A stretch of 64,000 bases of DNA from Rubrivivax sp. (GCA_019635315.1 JAHBZT010000002.1:434001-498000), one strand, 5' to 3'. Shown: positions 1-8,683, counted from the first letter of the stretch. Notes: generated by a model not told the origin, from the sequence alone. Program-made: numbers and translations.

Positions 1-1
1 C

Positions 2-55
2 GCCGACCTGTTCTTCGGCGGGCTGCCAGCGGTGGTGGCGGCGGGTCCGGACTGA
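2..55 (+). CDS. C-terminal fragment of an unidentified protein
   Basis: The window opens inside an open frame that ends with TGA at 53-55. The 17 visible residues end in FFGGLPAVVAAGPD. Nearly every codon ends in G or C, as in the clear genes here, and a strong hairpin follows 72 bases later, so this is probably the true 3' end of a plus-strand gene. Too little is visible to name a family. Confidence 0.45.
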   Translation, partial: ADLFFGGLPAVVAAGPD

Positions 56-127
56 CGGCCCGGCGGCGACCAGCGGCCCGGCCGGGCAGGCCGCGCTCGC
101 GCCGGCGGGCGTTCGCCCTTCGCGAGG

Positions 128-157
128 CGCGGGACCGTCCGCAGGGACGGTCCCGCG
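128..157. terminator. Perfect 13-bp hairpin between convergent genes
   Basis: Bases 128-140 and 145-157 are perfect reverse complements around the 4-base loop GCAG. The hairpin sits between the plus-strand gene ending at 55 and the minus-strand gene ending at 165, so it can serve both. No T-run follows on either side, so Rho-independent function is inferred from position and stem strength. Confidence 0.6.
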
Positions 158-164
158 TCCACGC

Positions 165-1256
165 TCAGCGCGCGTGCGGGCGGTCCTCGGCGCGACGCTG
201 CGGGTGCGCCGGCCTGGACCGCGCCGCCGGCACGCTCGCCGCGAACGCCGCCATGCGCCCGCGGCGCTCCAGCGCCCAGCCCTGGGTGGCGCCTTCGGCG
301 CTGTGATGCTGGACCTTCACTCCCGGGGCGCCGGCGTCCAGGCGCTGCAGCAGCGCCTCGACGGCCGGCTCGCCCAGGCTCAGCACGAAGTGCTGCCAGC
401 GCCGCTGCACACGTTCGCCCAGCCAGGCGTCCTCCAGCGCGCGGCGCCGCGCTACTGCTTCGTCGCCGGCCTCGACGACACGCGGCAGCAGCGCGCCGAC
501 GAAGAGGTTGAAGTCCTGGCGCAGCGTGTGCTCGGGCAGCAGCGCGGCCACGCCGCGCAGCCGCTCGGCGAAGCCGGGCGCGACGAACTGCAGCGTCAGC
601 AGCGCCTGCAGGCCCTGGGCCGCGTTGAGCAGGCGCACGCGGTTGGGCGGCAGCACGGCCAGCGGCAGCGCGGCCGCCTCGTGCAGGCGCAGCGGCGTGG
701 CGTAGGACTGCAGCGTGGCCAGCCGCCACCAGGCCGCGGCGGGCAGGCCGTCCTCCGGCCCGCCGGCGCTTTCGGCGCGGCGCGCGCGGCGCACCAGGTC
801 CAGCAGGTCCAGGCCGGCGCGCGCCTCGGCGGCGCGCCGGCTCATCACTGCCAGGTTGCCGGCCGCGAAGCCGGCCTGCGGGTTGAGCCGCTCGACCACC
901 GCGGCCGTCGGCGCCGCCGGTGCACCGCCCAGCGTGCAGCGCAGCACCGGGCAGCGCGCGACCTGGATCTGCGCCAGGTGGTGCGGCGTGACCTGCAGTG
1001 CGTCGAAGGCGATGCCCTGGCGCCAGGCCGCCGTGCGCAGCGCCAGCTGCAGGCGCAGCGGCGCGCTGGCGGCCAGCGTGCGCGGCCCGAAGGTGGCGCG
1101 TGCGACGCGCCAGCCCTGGCCCACCGGCGTCGCCTCGTGCAGCAGTTCAGGTGCCGGCACCAGGCCGTGGCGGGCGTGGTCCCAGCCGAGGTCGAAGCCG
1201 GTGCGGTCGATCGCGTCGGCGGCAGGCAGGTCCAAATCCAAGGGGGACTGCAACAT
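165..1256 (-). CDS. Hypothetical protein with degenerate HNH-like motif
   Basis: A 363-residue protein that I do not recognise as a named family. The start at 1256 (MLQSPLDLDL) is chosen because GGGAG lies just upstream; an open frame continues to 1361 but has low-complexity Arg/Pro content. Residues 102-134 contain CPVLRC followed by VERLNPQAGFAAGN and then SRRA. This resembles the pattern in HNH endonucleases where a Cys pair precedes a D(R)xxxxxGYxxGN segment and SxxxN. The catalytic His and Asp of a working HNH are not evident, since VERL stands where DHR or DRI would be. The rest is helical, rich in Ala, Leu and Arg, with no signal peptide or membrane segment. It is a single gene. A function as a nuclease is not supported; at most the fold may be shared. 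Confidence 0.7.
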   Translation of the reverse strand: MLQSPLDLDLPAADAIDRTGFDLGWDHARHGLVPAPELLHEATPVGQGWRVARATFGPRTLAASAPLRLQLALRTAAWRQGIAFDALQVTPHHLAQIQVARCPVLRCTLGGAPAAPTAAVVERLNPQAGFAAGNLAVMSRRAAEARAGLDLLDLVRRARRAESAGGPEDGLPAAAWWRLATLQSYATPLRLHEAAALPLAVLPPNRVRLLNAAQGLQALLTLQFVAPGFAERLRGVAALLPEHTLRQDFNLFVGALLPRVVEAGDEAVARRRALEDAWLGERVQRRWQHFVLSLGEPAVEALLQRLDAGAPGVKVQHHSAEGATQGWALERRGRMAAFAASVPAARSRPAHPQRRAEDRPHAR

Positions 1257-1401
1257 GGTGGGCTCCCGGGCAGCCCGGCGTCTCGCCGGAGGGCGCCGTG
1301 GGCCCCAATGGCCACGGCATGCCGACAGGATCGGGCGCCAGTGGCTCACAGCGTGAGCCACCCCAGTTCACGTCACGGCGCCGCGGGCCGGCGCGCGTTG
1401 T

Positions 1402-1788
1402 TCAGGCCGCCGCCGGCGCCGCGGTCCGGCGCAGCACGGCGGCTGCGCTGGCGCCGAGCATCACGCCCAGGCCGTCGGCCAGCAGGTCGGCCCACTCGGC
1501 GCTGCGCCAGGGCAGCTGCGACTGCACGAGCTCGATGAAGGCGCCGTAGAGCAGCAGTGCGCAGGCCACCACCAGCAGCGTGCGCCATCGCGGCTCGAAG
1601 CCCAGCGCGCCGACCAGCGTCAGCGCCGCGAAGCCCAGCAGGTGGTGCAGCTTGTCGCCGCCGGGCACGCCCGGGGGCTGCGGCATGAAGGCGAGCCAGG
1701 AGGCGGCCGCCAGCAGCACGGCCAGCAGCAGCCGCCAGGCGCGGCGGAAGGCGGGGTCGTGCAGCAGGCTGCGGAGCATCGGCGACAT
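1402..1788 (-). CDS. VanZ-like family membrane protein
   Basis: A small integral membrane protein of 128 residues from the start at 1788. Another ATG at 1818 would add ten residues, and neither start has a clear Shine-Dalgarno. Four hydrophobic segments are visible. The family signature is present: a loop with DKLHHLLGFAALT after the first helix and, near the C-terminus, FIELVQSQLPWRSAEWADLLADGLG, which matches the VanZ pattern of a Glu/Gln-rich helix followed by DxxAN/DxxGxxxG. The founding member affects teicoplanin resistance, but most chromosomal homologues have no defined role. It stands alone, converging on the HNH-like gene and divergent from tRNA-Thr. Confidence 0.8.
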   Translation of the reverse strand: MSPMLRSLLHDPAFRRAWRLLLAVLLAAASWLAFMPQPPGVPGGDKLHHLLGFAALTLVGALGFEPRWRTLLVVACALLLYGAFIELVQSQLPWRSAEWADLLADGLGVMLGASAAAVLRRTAAPAAA

Positions 1789-1868
1789 CGGCGCAGGGCG
1801 GGTGCGGGACGGCGGCATTGTGCCCAAGCGCCGTCGCGCTCGCCGCAGGGCATGGCCTTGGCCGATGC

Positions 1869-1874
1869 TAGAAT
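1869..1874 (+). promoter_or_regulatory. Candidate -10 element for tRNA-Thr
   Basis: TAGAAT lies 50 bases before the mature tRNA 5' end, in otherwise very G+C-rich DNA. No convincing -35 hexamer is seen at 16-18 bp spacing. The assignment rests on position and composition. Confidence 0.45.
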
Positions 1875-1924
1875 GCAAGGCTGTTCGGTCGGCAACCCGC
1901 GCCCCAGGCGCCGGTTGCTCCCGA

Positions 1925-2000
1925 GCCGGTGTAGCTCAGTTGGTAGAGCAGCGCATTCGTAATGCGAAGGTCGGGAGTTCGACTCTCTTCACCGGCACCA
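1925..2000 (+). tRNA. tRNA-Thr, anticodon CGT
   Basis: A 76-base cloverleaf. Acceptor GCCGGTG pairs with CACCGGC, the D-arm is GCTC...GAGC, and the anticodon loop TTCGTAA holds CGT at 34-36. The T-arm carries GTTCGAC, and CCA is encoded at 1998-2000. It reads ACG threonine codons, frequent in this G+C-rich genome. The gene is a single tRNA between vanZ-like (minus) and surE (plus). Confidence 0.95.
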
Positions 2001-2093
2001 ACACCCTTCCCGAGGCCCGCCACGTCCTGCTCGTCGCCGGACGTTGCGGGCCTCGGTCCTTCTGCGAACGGCGGCCTGCTGACTGCCGGTCCC

Positions 2094-2099
2094 TACAAT
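2094..2099 (+). promoter_or_regulatory. -10-like element 6 nt before surE start
   Basis: TACAAT (5 of 6 to TATAAT) is separated from the surE ATG at 2106 by only 6 bases. Transcription from it would begin at or next to the start codon. No Shine-Dalgarno is present. It is one of a set of similarly placed hexamers in this window. Confidence 0.55.
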
Positions 2100-2105
2100 G
2101 CGGCG

Positions 2106-2873
2106 ATGCGCATCCTGATCGCCAACGACGACGGTTACCTCGCCCCCGGACTCGGCGCGCTCGTGCGCGCGATGGAGGGGCTTGGCGAGATCGACGTCGT
2201 GGCGCCGGAGCAGAACGCCAGCGGCACCTCCAATGCGCTGACGCTGACGCGACCGCTCACGGTCTTCGAGGCGCGCGGCGAGCAGGTGCGCGGCTTCCGC
2301 GTCGTCAGCGGCACGCCCAGCGACTGCGTGCACGTGGCGCTCACCGGGCTGCTCGGCCACCGGCCCGACCTCGTGCTCTCGGGCATCAACAACGGCGCCA
2401 ACATGGGCGACGACACGCTGTATTCGGGCACCGTCGCGGCGGCGATGGAGGGCTTCCTGTTCGGCGTGCCGGCGATCGCCTTCTCGCAGGCCGAGAAGGG
2501 CTGGGCGAACCTGGACGCGGCGGCGGCCGCCGCGCGCGCCATCGTCGAGCAGGTGCTGGCCGCGATGCCGCTGGGCGGCCTGCCGTTCCTGCTCAACGTC
2601 AACATCCCGAACCGCGCCGACGCCGCCACGCTGCCGCGCGTGGTGACGCGCCTGGGGCGGCGCCATGCCAGCGAGCCGGTGATCCGCCAGACCAGCCCGC
2701 GCGGCGAGACGATCTACTGGATCGGCCCCGCCGGCGACGCGCGCGAGGCCGGCGAGGGCACCGACTTCCACGCCGTGGCCAGCGGCCGCGTGTCGATCAC
2801 GCCGCTGCAGGTCGACCTGACCGATCACGCTTCGCGTCCGGACTGGGCCGCCAGGCTGGGCGGCGGGGCATGA
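2106..2873 (+). CDS. surE: 5'/3'-nucleotidase SurE
   Basis: Metal-dependent phosphatase acting on nucleoside 5'- and 3'-monophosphates in the cytoplasm, linked to stationary-phase survival. The 255-residue length fits the family. The N-terminus [15 protein letters not shown] carries the paired aspartates (D8, D9) that bind the metal. The conserved [16 protein letters not shown] and [25 protein letters not shown] segments complete the active site. The start is fixed by family length and by the hexamer TACAAT just upstream. The ATG of pcm overlaps the surE stop in an ATGA, the first link of the conserved surE-pcm-nlpD-rpoS cluster. Confidence 0.95.
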   Translation: MRILIANDDGYLAPGLGALVRAMEGLGEIDVVAPEQNASGTSNALTLTRPLTVFEARGEQVRGFRVVSGTPSDCVHVALTGLLGHRPDLVLSGINNGANMGDDTLYSGTVAAAMEGFLFGVPAIAFSQAEKGWANLDAAAAAARAIVEQVLAAMPLGGLPFLLNVNIPNRADAATLPRVVTRLGRRHASEPVIRQTSPRGETIYWIGPAGDAREAGEGTDFHAVASGRVSITPLQVDLTDHASRPDWAARLGGGA

Positions 2874-3739
2874 CGGGCCGGCCGCCCCCCGGGCCGCCGC
2901 GGGCGCCTGGCACAGCGCGTTTCCCTGCGGCGCTGAAGCCCGCAGGCACGGCGCCCGCGTCGGCACCCACCACGGCTGCGCTCGTGCGCCCGCAGCGCCC
3001 GCTGCAGCAGGCCGCCGACGACGCGGCGCGCCGGCGCGCCCCCAGCGGGCTGGGCCTGGACTCGGCGGCGGTGCGCGAGCGCATGGTGCAGCGGCTGCGC
3101 GCCGGCGGCCTGCGCTGCGAGCCCGTGCTGCAGGCCTTCGCGCGCGTCGAGCGCCACCGCTTCGTCGACAGCGCGCTCGCCGGCCAGGCCTACGAGGACA
3201 CCAGCCTGCCGATCGGCCTCGCGCAGACGATCTCCAAGCCCTCGGTCGTCGCGCGCATGCTGTCGCTGCTGTTCGAGGCGTCCGGCGCTGCGCAGCGCGG
3301 CCACCTCGGCCGCGTGCTGGAGATCGGCACCGGCTGCGGCTACCAGACGGCGCTGCTGGCGCAGCTGGCGCGTTCGGTGGTGTCGATCGAACGCCTGCGC
3401 CCGCTGCACGACAAGGCGCGCGCCAACCTCGCCACGCTCGACGCGACGCCGGGCGCGCTGTCGGCCGACCTGCGCCTGCTGCACGGCGACGGGCGCCTGG
3501 GCCACGCGCCGCGGGCGCCCTACGACGCCATCGTGGCCGCTGCCGGCGGCGAGGAACTGCCGGCGGCCTGGCTGGATCAGCTGGCGGTCGGCGGCCGCCT
3601 GGTGGCGCCGATGGTCGACGCCGCACGCGGCGGCCAGGGGCTGCTCGTCGTCGACCGCATGGCCGAAGGCCCCGCGGGCCTGGCCCGGCGCTGGCTCGAT
3701 GCCGTGCACTTCGTCCCTCTAAAATCCGGCACCGAATGA
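2870..3739 (+). CDS. pcm: Protein-L-isoaspartate O-methyltransferase
   Basis: Transfers methyl from S-adenosylmethionine to isoaspartyl residues in aged proteins, starting their repair. At 289 residues it is longer than the usual 205-220 because of a Pro/Ala/Arg-rich N-terminal extension of about 70 residues with no clear fold. The catalytic domain begins near [15 protein letters not shown]. It contains [17 protein letters not shown], the SAM-binding glycine motif, and [16 protein letters not shown], the substrate-site segment of PCMTs. Its start overlaps surE by 4 bases and its stop overlaps the nlpD start by 4 bases, so translation is probably coupled. An internal start would remove the extension, but I saw no better Shine-Dalgarno. 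Confidence 0.93.
   Translation: MTGRPPPGPPRAPGTARFPAALKPAGTAPASAPTTAALVRPQRPLQQAADDAARRRAPSGLGLDSAAVRERMVQRLRAGGLRCEPVLQAFARVERHRFVDSALAGQAYEDTSLPIGLAQTISKPSVVARMLSLLFEASGAAQRGHLGRVLEIGTGCGYQTALLAQLARSVVSIERLRPLHDKARANLATLDATPGALSADLRLLHGDGRLGHAPRAPYDAIVAAAGGEELPAAWLDQLAVGGRLVAPMVDAARGGQGLLVVDRMAEGPAGLARRWLDAVHFVPLKSGTE
3720..3725 (+). promoter_or_regulatory. -10-like element before nlpD
   Basis: TAAAAT lies inside the 3' end of pcm, 10 bases before the nlpD ATG at 3736. It would give nlpD and rpoS their own transcript with almost no leader, on top of read-through from surE. No -35 is evident. Confidence 0.45.
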
Positions 3740-4749
3740 CTGTTCACCCGAACCCGATGGCTGGCACGTCCACCGCCCGGTGGCGCGACCGCCTGCGGCT
3801 GGCGCTGCTGCTGGGCGCCACCTGCACCCTGGCGGCCTGCACGACGGCCAACCACCGCGCGCCGGTCGAGGAACGCCAGCCGCCGCCGCGCACCGGCGTG
3901 ACCGTGGTCGGCACGCCCGCATCGGCACCCGCCGCCGGGACGCCCGTGGCGGCGGCGGCATCGGCCCCGGCCGCCGCCGCTTCGGCACCCGGCGCGCCGG
4001 CCGACGCCGCCAAGCCGCTGCCCGGCGCCGAGAATGCCGGCAAGCCCGGCTACTACACGGTCAAGCCCGGCGACACGATGATCCGCATCGGCCTGGAGTC
4101 GGGGCAGAACTGGCGCGACATCGCGCGCTGGAACGGCATCGACAACCCCAACGTGCTGGAGGTCGGGCAGGTGCTGCGCGTGGCCCCGCCGCCGTCGGAG
4201 GCGGTGACCGTGCGCCCGGTCGCGCCGCCCGGTACCGTGCCGGGGCGGCCGCTCGAGACCCGCCCCGCGGATGCCGCCAGCGCCCCGGCCACGCCCGCGC
4301 CGACGGCGCCGCCCGCGTCGCCTGCGCCTGCCGCGACCCCGGTGCCCAGCGCACCGACGCAGACCGCGCGCGACCCGGAGGAAGGCATCGTCTGGAGCTG
4401 GCCGGCGGCCGGCCCCGTGGTCACGCCCTTCGACGACGTGCGCAGCAAGGGCCTGGCCATCGCCGGCCGCGCCGGCGACCCGGTGCTCGCGGCCGCCGAC
4501 GGCCGCGTCGTCTATGCCGGCTCCGGCCTGCGCGGCTACGGCAACCTGGTGATCGTCAAGCACAGCGCCAACTACCTGACCGCCTACGCGCACAACCAGT
4601 CGCTGCTGGTGCGCGAGGACGACGCCGTGCGGCGCGGCCAGCGCATCGCCGAGATGGGGTCCAGCGACGCCGAGCGCGTGCAGCTGCACTTCGAGATCCG
4701 GCGTCAGGGCAAGCCCATCGACCCGGCGAGGCTGCTGCCGCCGCGTTAG
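3736..4749 (+). CDS. nlpD: NlpD/EnvC-type lipoprotein, LysM and LytM domains
   Basis: Envelope lipoprotein of the family that activates cell-wall amidases during division. A signal peptide (residues 1-35) ends in the lipobox LAAC, so the mature protein starts with a lipidated Cys. Residues 106-150 form a LysM peptidoglycan-binding domain (YYTVKPGDTMIRIG...NPNVLEVGQVLRV). A Pro/Ala linker leads to a LytM (M23) domain at about 235-337. The usual first metal ligand (HxGxD) is replaced by KGLAIAGRAGD, while HFEIR remains, so it is a degenerate, non-catalytic LytM typical of NlpD and EnvC. It overlaps pcm by 4 bases and precedes rpoS by 24. Confidence 0.93.
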   Translation: MTVHPNPMAGTSTARWRDRLRLALLLGATCTLAACTTANHRAPVEERQPPPRTGVTVVGTPASAPAAGTPVAAAASAPAAAASAPGAPADAAKPLPGAENAGKPGYYTVKPGDTMIRIGLESGQNWRDIARWNGIDNPNVLEVGQVLRVAPPPSEAVTVRPVAPPGTVPGRPLETRPADAASAPATPAPTAPPASPAPAATPVPSAPTQTARDPEEGIVWSWPAAGPVVTPFDDVRSKGLAIAGRAGDPVLAAADGRVVYAGSGLRGYGNLVIVKHSANYLTAYAHNQSLLVREDDAVRRGQRIAEMGSSDAERVQLHFEIRRQGKPIDPARLLPPR

Positions 4750-4773
4750 CGGCGCGCGGACACGGGGCGCGGC

Positions 4774-5805
4774 ATGGCCAGGCGAGCAAGTTCTCGCGAA
4801 CCGAGCCGGCGCCCGAACGGCCAGGACCACCGTGGCGCCGCGGCGCGCCTGGCGCTGGACGCGCTGCACGCCGACACCGGGGCCGCCGGCAGCGGCGCGC
4901 ACGAGGGCACGGAAGGCGCCGAGGCCCCCGACGCGGCGCTGTTCGCCGAAGGCGACGGCGAGCACGGCAACACGCTGCAGACCTACCTGCGCGAGATCCG
5001 GCGCGCGCCGCTGCTCAGCGCGGCCGAGGAACTGGACACCGCACAGCGCGCGCGCGCCGGCGACTTCCAGGCGCGCCAGCGCATGATCGAGCGCAACCTG
5101 CGGCTGGTCGTCAGCATCGCGAAGAACTACACCGGGCGCGGGCTGCCGATGATCGACCTGATCGAGGAGGGCAACCTCGGCCTGATGCACGCGACGACGA
5201 AGTTCGAGCCCGAGCGCGGCTTCCGCTTCTCGACCTATGCGTCGTGGTGGATACGCCAGGGCATCGAGCGCGCGATCATGCAGCAGGCGCGCCTGATCCG
5301 GCTGCCGGTGCACGTGGTGCGCGAGCTCAACCAGGTGCTCAAGGCGCGGCGCGCGCTGGAGGCGCGCTTCGCCGACGGGCGCAGCGCCGGCGCCGAGGAC
5401 ATCGCGGCCGAGCTGCAGCGGCCGGCGGCCGAGGTCGCGGCGCTGCTGCACCTGGCCGAGCAGCCGACCTCGCTGGACGCCCCGCTGGACCGTTCGGCCG
5501 GCGACGCCGGCGAGGCGATGGTCGACCTGGTCGCCGACGAGCAGGCCGCCGACCCGCTGGGCCAGCGCCTGGGCGAGGAACTGCAGTGCCTGGTCGAGGC
5601 CGGGCTCTCGGAGCTCGCCGCGCGCGAGCGCGAGGTGCTGCTCGGCCGCTACGGCCTGCACGGGCGTGAGCCGCAGACGCTGGAAGACCTGGCCGCGCAG
5701 CTCAAGCTCACGCGCGAACGCGTGCGCCAGATCCAGCAGGAGGCGCTGGCCAAGCTCAAGCGCCGCCTGGCGCGCCAGGGCATAGACCGCGAGGCCTTCT
5801 TCTAG
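4774..5805 (+). CDS. rpoS: RNA polymerase sigma factor RpoS
   Basis: Stationary-phase and general-stress sigma factor; 343 residues, within the betaproteobacterial range. Region 1.2 is seen at [21 protein letters not shown]. Region 2 follows as [28 protein letters not shown] and [16 protein letters not shown], with the -10 recognition helix. The domain 3 segment [12 protein letters not shown] and domain 4 [21 protein letters not shown] (-35 recognition) complete the core. The N-terminal ~60 residues are variable. Gene order directly after nlpD supports RpoS over RpoD or RpoH. In related bacteria the main rpoS promoter lies within nlpD; I could not pinpoint it here. Confidence 0.95.
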   Translation: MARRASSREPSRRPNGQDHRGAAARLALDALHADTGAAGSGAHEGTEGAEAPDAALFAEGDGEHGNTLQTYLREIRRAPLLSAAEELDTAQRARAGDFQARQRMIERNLRLVVSIAKNYTGRGLPMIDLIEEGNLGLMHATTKFEPERGFRFSTYASWWIRQGIERAIMQQARLIRLPVHVVRELNQVLKARRALEARFADGRSAGAEDIAAELQRPAAEVAALLHLAEQPTSLDAPLDRSAGDAGEAMVDLVADEQAADPLGQRLGEELQCLVEAGLSELAAREREVLLGRYGLHGREPQTLEDLAAQLKLTRERVRQIQQEALAKLKRRLARQGIDREAFF

Positions 5806-5835
5806 CGCCCCTCGCCGCGCGGCCCCGGGGAACCA

Positions 5836-5853
5836 CCCCCTCCATGCAGGGGG
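5836..5853 (+). terminator. Hairpin after rpoS
   Basis: CCCCCT and AGGGGG form a 6-bp stem around a 6-base loop, about 30 bases after the rpoS stop and 110 before livH. There is no T-run, so this is a weak terminator call based mainly on position. Confidence 0.4.
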
Positions 5854-5962
5854 CTGCGGCCGCTCCCCTGTCGCCTGGGTGTCAGCGTTTCCCGCAAGAC
5901 CGTCGGCAGGAGGCCGCCGCTAGGATCGGCCCGCGCCGCCAGGGTGCGTCACCGGGGGTTTC

Positions 5963-6838
5963 TTGCAGGTCCTGCAACTCGTCATCAGCGGCATCGCCCA
6001 GGGCTGCATCTACGGGCTGATCGCGCTCGGCTTCGTGCTGATCTACAAGGCCACCGAGACGGTCAGCTTCGCGCAGGGCGAGCTGATGATGCTCGGCGCC
6101 TTCCTGGGCCTGGCGCTGATGACGATGCTGGGCTTCCCGTTCTGGCTCGCGGTGCCCAGCGCGATCGTCGCGATGGCCGTCTTCGGCGTGCTCGCCGAGC
6201 GCGTGGTGATCCGGCCCATCCTCGGCCAGCCGGCCTTCAGCATCGTGATGCTGACCATCGGCATCGGCTACGTGGCGCGCGGAGCGATCACCATGATCCC
6301 GGCCATCGGCACCGAGACGCACACGCTGCCGGTGCCGTACAAGGACGCGATCGCCGACGTCGGCGGGCTGATCCTCAACATCGAGCAGATGGTCGTCATC
6401 GGCGCCACCGCGCTGCTGTGCGCGGGGCTGTACGCCCTGTTCCGCTACAGCAAGGTCGGCATCGCGATGCAGGCCTCGTCGCAGAACCAGCTCGCCGCGT
6501 ACTACATGGGCATCCCGGTGCAGCGGCTCAACGGCGTCGTCTGGGGGCTGGCGGCGGCGGTGGCGGCCATCGCCGGGCTGCTGCTGGCGCCCATCACCTT
6601 CGTGCACGCCAACATGGGCTTCATCGGGCTGAAGGCCTTTCCGGCGGCGGTGGTCGGCGGCTTCGGCAGCCTGCCCGGCGCCATCGTCGGCGGGCTGATC
6701 ATCGGCGTCGTCGAGGCGATGGCGGGCTTCTACCTGCCCGAGGGCTTCAAGGACGTGGCCGCCTACGTGGTGGTGCTGATCATGCTGATGGTCAAGCCCA
6801 ACGGCCTGTTCGGCGAGAACCTGCGCAAGAAGGTGTAG
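5963..6838 (+). CDS. livH: Branched-chain amino-acid-type ABC transporter permease LivH
   Basis: First inner-membrane permease of an HAAT-family importer. The 291 residues contain about eight hydrophobic helices and the family signature ISGIAQGCIYGLIALGFVLIYKATETVSFAQGELMMLGAF at the N-terminus. The EAA-type loop GLKAFPAAVVGGFGSLPGAIVGG is near the C-terminus. The start is a TTG, the only initiation codon that gives the conserved N-terminus. LivM follows after 5 bases. The substrate cannot be read from the permease, as HAAT systems carry amino acids, urea, short-chain amides or aromatic acids. The acyl-CoA ligase in the same run suggests a carboxylic acid. Confidence 0.92.
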   Translation: MQVLQLVISGIAQGCIYGLIALGFVLIYKATETVSFAQGELMMLGAFLGLALMTMLGFPFWLAVPSAIVAMAVFGVLAERVVIRPILGQPAFSIVMLTIGIGYVARGAITMIPAIGTETHTLPVPYKDAIADVGGLILNIEQMVVIGATALLCAGLYALFRYSKVGIAMQASSQNQLAAYYMGIPVQRLNGVVWGLAAAVAAIAGLLLAPITFVHANMGFIGLKAFPAAVVGGFGSLPGAIVGGLIIGVVEAMAGFYLPEGFKDVAAYVVVLIMLMVKPNGLFGENLRKKV

Positions 6839-6843
6839 CCGGC

Positions 6844-7920
6844 ATGCGATTCATCTTCAAGACGCGCTACGACCAGGACATCGTGCTGGCCAAGCACGGT
6901 GGCCACAGGTTCTGGTATTCGCTGCTGATGCTGGCGCTGGTCACCGCACCCTGGTGGCTGGAGAGCTACGGCCTGGCGCAGCTGACCTTCATCCTGATCT
7001 ACGGCATCGTCGGCCTCGGGCTGATGGTGCTGGCCGGCTTCACCGGGCTGTTCTCGATCGGCCACGCCGCCTTCCTGGGCGTGGGCGCCTATACGCAGGC
7101 GGTGCTGGCGGCGCAGGGCTGGCCGTTCCCGCTGTCGCTGGCGGCGGCAGCGGCGCTGTCGGCCATCGTCGGCGCCGTGGTCGGGCTGCCGGCGCTGCGC
7201 GTGAAGGGCATCTACCTGGGCATCGCGACGCTGGCCTTCGGCTTCATCGTCGAGGAGGTGCTGGCGCGCTGGGAGAGCGTGACCGGTGGCAACGCGGGCA
7301 AGATGGTCGGCCAGCCGCAGATGTTCGGCTGGGTCGCCGACAGCGGCGAGAAGTTCTACTTCCTGTGCCTGATCATCGCGGTACTGTGCACGCTGGCGGT
7401 GCTGAACCTGCTGCGCAGCCCCACCGGGCGCGCCTTCGTCGCCATCCGCGACAGCGAGATCTCGGCCCAGAGCATGGGCATCCACCTCGCGTACTACAAG
7501 ACACTGAGCTTCTCGATCAGCGCCGCGCTGGCCGGCATCGGCGGCGCGCTCTATGCGCACATGATCCGCTTCCTGAGCCCGGACCAGTTCAACATCATCC
7601 AGAGCATCGACCTGCTGCTGATGGTGGTGATCGGCGGGCTGGGCAGCGTGCACGGCGCCTTCCTGGGCGCGGCCTTCCTGATCGGCATGCCGCAGGCGAT
7701 CTCCGAGTTCAAGGGCTGGCTGCCCGAGGTGATCGGCAACGCGCCGGGACTCAAGTCCTTCGTCTACGGCATCGTGCTGATCCTGTTCGTGCTGTTCGAG
7801 CCGCTGGGGCTGTACGGACGCTGGCTGAAGATCCGCGCCTGGTTCCAGCTGTTCCCGTTCTACCGCCGGGGCCTGTTCAAGCGCCAGAAGGCGTTCCAGA
7901 AGTCGGATCGGCTGAAATGA
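6844..7920 (+). CDS. livM: Branched-chain amino-acid-type ABC transporter permease LivM
   Basis: Second permease of the importer, 358 residues, pairing with LivH. The conserved motifs are GLMVLAGFTGLFSIGHAAFLGVGAY (helices 2-3) and LALSFSIS/GIGGALYAHMIRFLSPDQF in the second half. The cytoplasmic coupling segment VVIGGLGSVHGAFLGAAFL contacts the ATPases. The C-terminal tail is extended and basic (FQLFPFYRRGLFKRQKAF), as in long LivM forms. The stop at 7920 is followed by a 763-bp repeat block before livG, unusual because these genes are normally packed tightly. Confidence 0.92.
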   Translation: MRFIFKTRYDQDIVLAKHGGHRFWYSLLMLALVTAPWWLESYGLAQLTFILIYGIVGLGLMVLAGFTGLFSIGHAAFLGVGAYTQAVLAAQGWPFPLSLAAAAALSAIVGAVVGLPALRVKGIYLGIATLAFGFIVEEVLARWESVTGGNAGKMVGQPQMFGWVADSGEKFYFLCLIIAVLCTLAVLNLLRSPTGRAFVAIRDSEISAQSMGIHLAYYKTLSFSISAALAGIGGALYAHMIRFLSPDQFNIIQSIDLLLMVVIGGLGSVHGAFLGAAFLIGMPQAISEFKGWLPEVIGNAPGLKSFVYGIVLILFVLFEPLGLYGRWLKIRAWFQLFPFYRRGLFKRQKAFQKSDRLK

Positions 7921-7998
7921 AGACAGGCGCATCACTGACAGCCTGCGGCGCTTTGCAGCCGTTCGTGGCGTGGCGTTGTTTGATCGTGCTGGCATGGG

Positions 7999-8241
7999 CG
8001 CAGCGAAGCCGCGTGGGGGCAGCCCGCAGCGCCCAGAGTCCGGCGGTCGGCGCTGCGCGCCGACTGCCCTGCGATGCTCGCGCTCCTGGCCCGCCGCCCA
8101 ACTCACTTCGCTCACTGCGCTCGCTCCGTTCGGACACCGGCGGCGAGTCAGTGGTGGAGGCGCGCTGCGCGCGCGGCCAGGAGCCCTGCGCTTCTCGGCG
8201 CCTCCCATGGGCGCTGCGGGCTGCCCCCTCGCGGCTTCGCG
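7999..8241. repeat. MITE-like repeat unit 1 between livM and livG
   Basis: A ~240-bp unit bounded by inverted repeats of about 30 bp. The left end at 8003-8032 and right end at 8211-8240 are reverse complements with one mismatch over GCGAAGCCGCG...GCAGCCCGCAGCGC. The interior (about 8063-8165) holds the core with CACTTCGCTCACTGCGCTCGCTCCG, which recurs inverted in unit 2. There is no credible protein; the short open frames here are translations of the repeat. No target-site duplication is obvious. Confidence 0.6.
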
Positions 8242-8288
8242 ACACGGCGGTGGCGTGCCAGCAGTACGCGCACCACGGCCGGTGGTCT

Positions 8289-8527
8289 TCGCGCCAGGCG
8301 GTACCCGCTGCCGGCGCTGTGTGGAGCGCCGAGAAGCGCAGCGCCGGGGTCGGCGCGCACGAAGTGCGCGCCTCGACAACTGACTCGCCGCCGCTGTCCG
8401 AGCGCAGCGAACGAAGTGAGCGGAGTGAGTTGGGCGGCGCGACCCCGGAGCGAGCATCGCAGGGGAGTCGCCGCCGCAGGCGGCGACCGCGGAAGTCAGC
8501 GCCGGCAGCGGGTACCGCCTGGCGCGA
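8289..8527. repeat. MITE-like repeat unit 2, inverted relative to unit 1
   Basis: A second ~240-bp unit bounded by 30-bp inverted repeats. The left end CGCGCCAGGCGGTACCCGC at 8290 is matched by its reverse complement at 8499-8526. Its core at about 8366-8468 is the reverse complement of the unit 1 core, with roughly 85% identity by eye. A further inverted pair links 8183-8203 with 8326-8346. Both units together could fold into a large stem within the liv transcript. The remainder, 8528-8683, shows no gene or hairpin I can support. Confidence 0.6.
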
Positions 8528-8683
8528 TGCGCAGACCAACGCAGGCCAATCGGTGCATGCCGCCGCCACTTCCGAGACGCATACGCGAGTGTCCGCACGG
8601 CGCCGCAACCCGACAGCGTTCGTCCACCAGCGAGTTCGACCGAGCAGCCCGCGGGACGCACGCGGTGCGCTGGAGCAGGCGAC

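Noticed and set aside
1989-3626. Long minus-strand open frame opposite surE and pcm
   Set aside because: Arg/Ala-rich shadow of well-supported plus-strand genes; no homology signal in the translation.
3736-4749. NlpD as an active M23 endopeptidase
   Set aside because: The first metal-binding His-x-Gly-x-Asp motif is absent, so catalysis is not supported although the fold is.
7970-8383. Short open frames between livM and livG
   Set aside because: They translate the inverted repeats, change frame between repeat copies, and have no ribosome site or family features.
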